From the NCBI GenBank assembly GCA_040219575.1, contig JAVJSD010000025.1, positions 1 through 64,000 on the forward strand: DNA of 64,000 nt, read 5' to 3'. Under the pieces are notes generated by a model that saw only the letters and a list, made by a program, of their open reading frames with translations, did no database searches and was not told the origin of the DNA. Each line of letters begins with the position of its first letter. The stretch's first letter is position 1. Source of the DNA: JAVJSD01 sp040219575. Its GTDB lineage: Bacteria > Planctomycetota > Planctomycetia > Pirellulales > Pirellulaceae. A program made the translations under genes and the position numbers. Shown one piece after another: positions 63,693 through 64,000 of this stretch.

Positions 63693-63869
63693 TCCCTGTT
63701 GCAGATGGCGCCATCGCTGAAAGGCCATGCTATGACGGCATTTCCGGCGAATTGAATCATTGTGCAACGAGCTGCAAAACCGTGCAGTCGGTCTTGAGCC
63801 CGATGGACGGAGCCACTAGCATCCCGCCACTGGTGAAAAGACTCCTCTCCTTCCACATCGACGGATCAG
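63693..63869. other. Spacer before the last gene
   Basis: This 177-bp gap after the zinc-ribbon gene shows no clear terminator hairpin or promoter, so the final gene may or may not belong to the ubiquitin-like operon. Confidence 0.4.
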
Positions 63870-64000
63870 ATGGCGCTTCGAGTCTACCGCGACGATGACG
63901 ATCTCCCCGAGGAACACTTGCTGGGGCAATTCATCCCGCTGCACTATCACTTCAACATGCTGCAAGACGAGGCCCGTGTCGGCGCCTTTCGCGAGGCGAT
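63870..64000 (+). CDS. N-terminal part of a protein arginine methyltransferase-like protein (cut by window end)
   Basis: The first 43 residues are visible from the ATG at 63870, and the gene runs off the window. The stretch HYHFNMLQDEARVGAFREA resembles the helix before the SAM-binding motif of PRMT-type class I methyltransferases (MLKDEVRTLTYRNAI in eukaryotic PRMTs). The SAM-binding motif itself lies beyond the end, so the call is tentative. It is on the same strand as the ubiquitin-like operon, 177 bp downstream. Confidence 0.5.
   Translation, partial: MALRVYRDDDDLPEEHLLGQFIPLHYHFNMLQDEARVGAFREA

Overview
This window looks like part of a Planctomycetota chromosome, probably from a Pirellulales-like lineage. 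The evidence is its visibly high GC content, two formylglycine sulfatases, a MoxR/DUF58/VWA cluster, DAGL-type leucine-rich repeats, a GxxExxY protein, many secreted enzymes, and several palindromic intergenic repeats. I saw no rRNA, tRNA, CRISPR array, prophage or intact insertion sequence. All family assignments come from reading motifs; no database search was run.

Layout. 1-3 kb: a nested palindrome, then a two-gene cytochrome bd-like pair (CydA-like with a C-terminal haem c domain, plus a second CydA-like subunit). 3-13.7 kb: a secreted hypothetical protein, a membrane protein, a GT4 glycosyltransferase, a DUF4261-like protein, a secreted lectin/glucanase-like protein, an iron-type alcohol dehydrogenase, a fatty acid desaturase, and a PQQ-sugar-dehydrogenase-like protein with two CxxCH motifs. 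14-21.3 kb: an aerotolerance-type cluster VWA, MoxR, DUF58, BatA-like VWA, broken up by palindromic repeats. 21.5-22.8 kb: a gene remnant and a GxxExxY gene bracketed by hairpins. 22.8-31.9 kb: a metallohydrolase-prolyl oligopeptidase fusion, a SIS-domain protein, a PPi-type phosphofructokinase-like protein, a PIG-L deacetylase and a CPBP protease. 32-37.3 kb: an ABC-2 permease-CPBP fusion and a possible metal-related pair (Met/His-rich barrel, Cys-rich protein). 37.6-55.2 kb: an orphan AAA+ ATPase, a penicillin acylase, two sulfatases, a secreted propeller, Xaa-Pro aminopeptidase, ATP-type phosphofructokinase, FxsA, an acetyl-xylan-esterase-like hydrolase and an SGNH hydrolase.

The standout is 56.3-63.7 kb, an apparently complete ubiquitin-like conjugation operon. 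Its order is Ubl (ending in Gly), E2 (HPN plus Cys), JAB/JAMM peptidase, E1 (ThiF fold with a C-terminal CxxC/CxxC module), a second membrane-anchored JAB with a long coiled coil, a second E2 with the catalytic Cys replaced by Asn (UEV-like), a membrane-anchored RING/treble-clef protein as E3 candidate, and a zinc-ribbon membrane protein whose start overlaps the RING gene's stop. The first four genes have the same Ubl-E2-JAB-E1 order that I recall for the anti-phage Bil operons. The second E2, second JAB, RING and zinc-ribbon membrane genes are extra. Both E2 proteins end in short acidic/aromatic motifs that resemble SUMO-interacting motifs. A canonical G-quadruplex motif overlaps the ribosome binding region of the E1 gene. 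The last, cut-off gene looks like the start of a protein arginine methyltransferase-like enzyme.

The likely working model is conjugation of the Ubl to membrane or envelope-associated targets: E1 activates it, the E2/UEV pair transfers it, the RING protein selects targets, and two JAB peptidases (one soluble, one membrane-bound) remove it. The target and the biological purpose cannot be read from the sequence.
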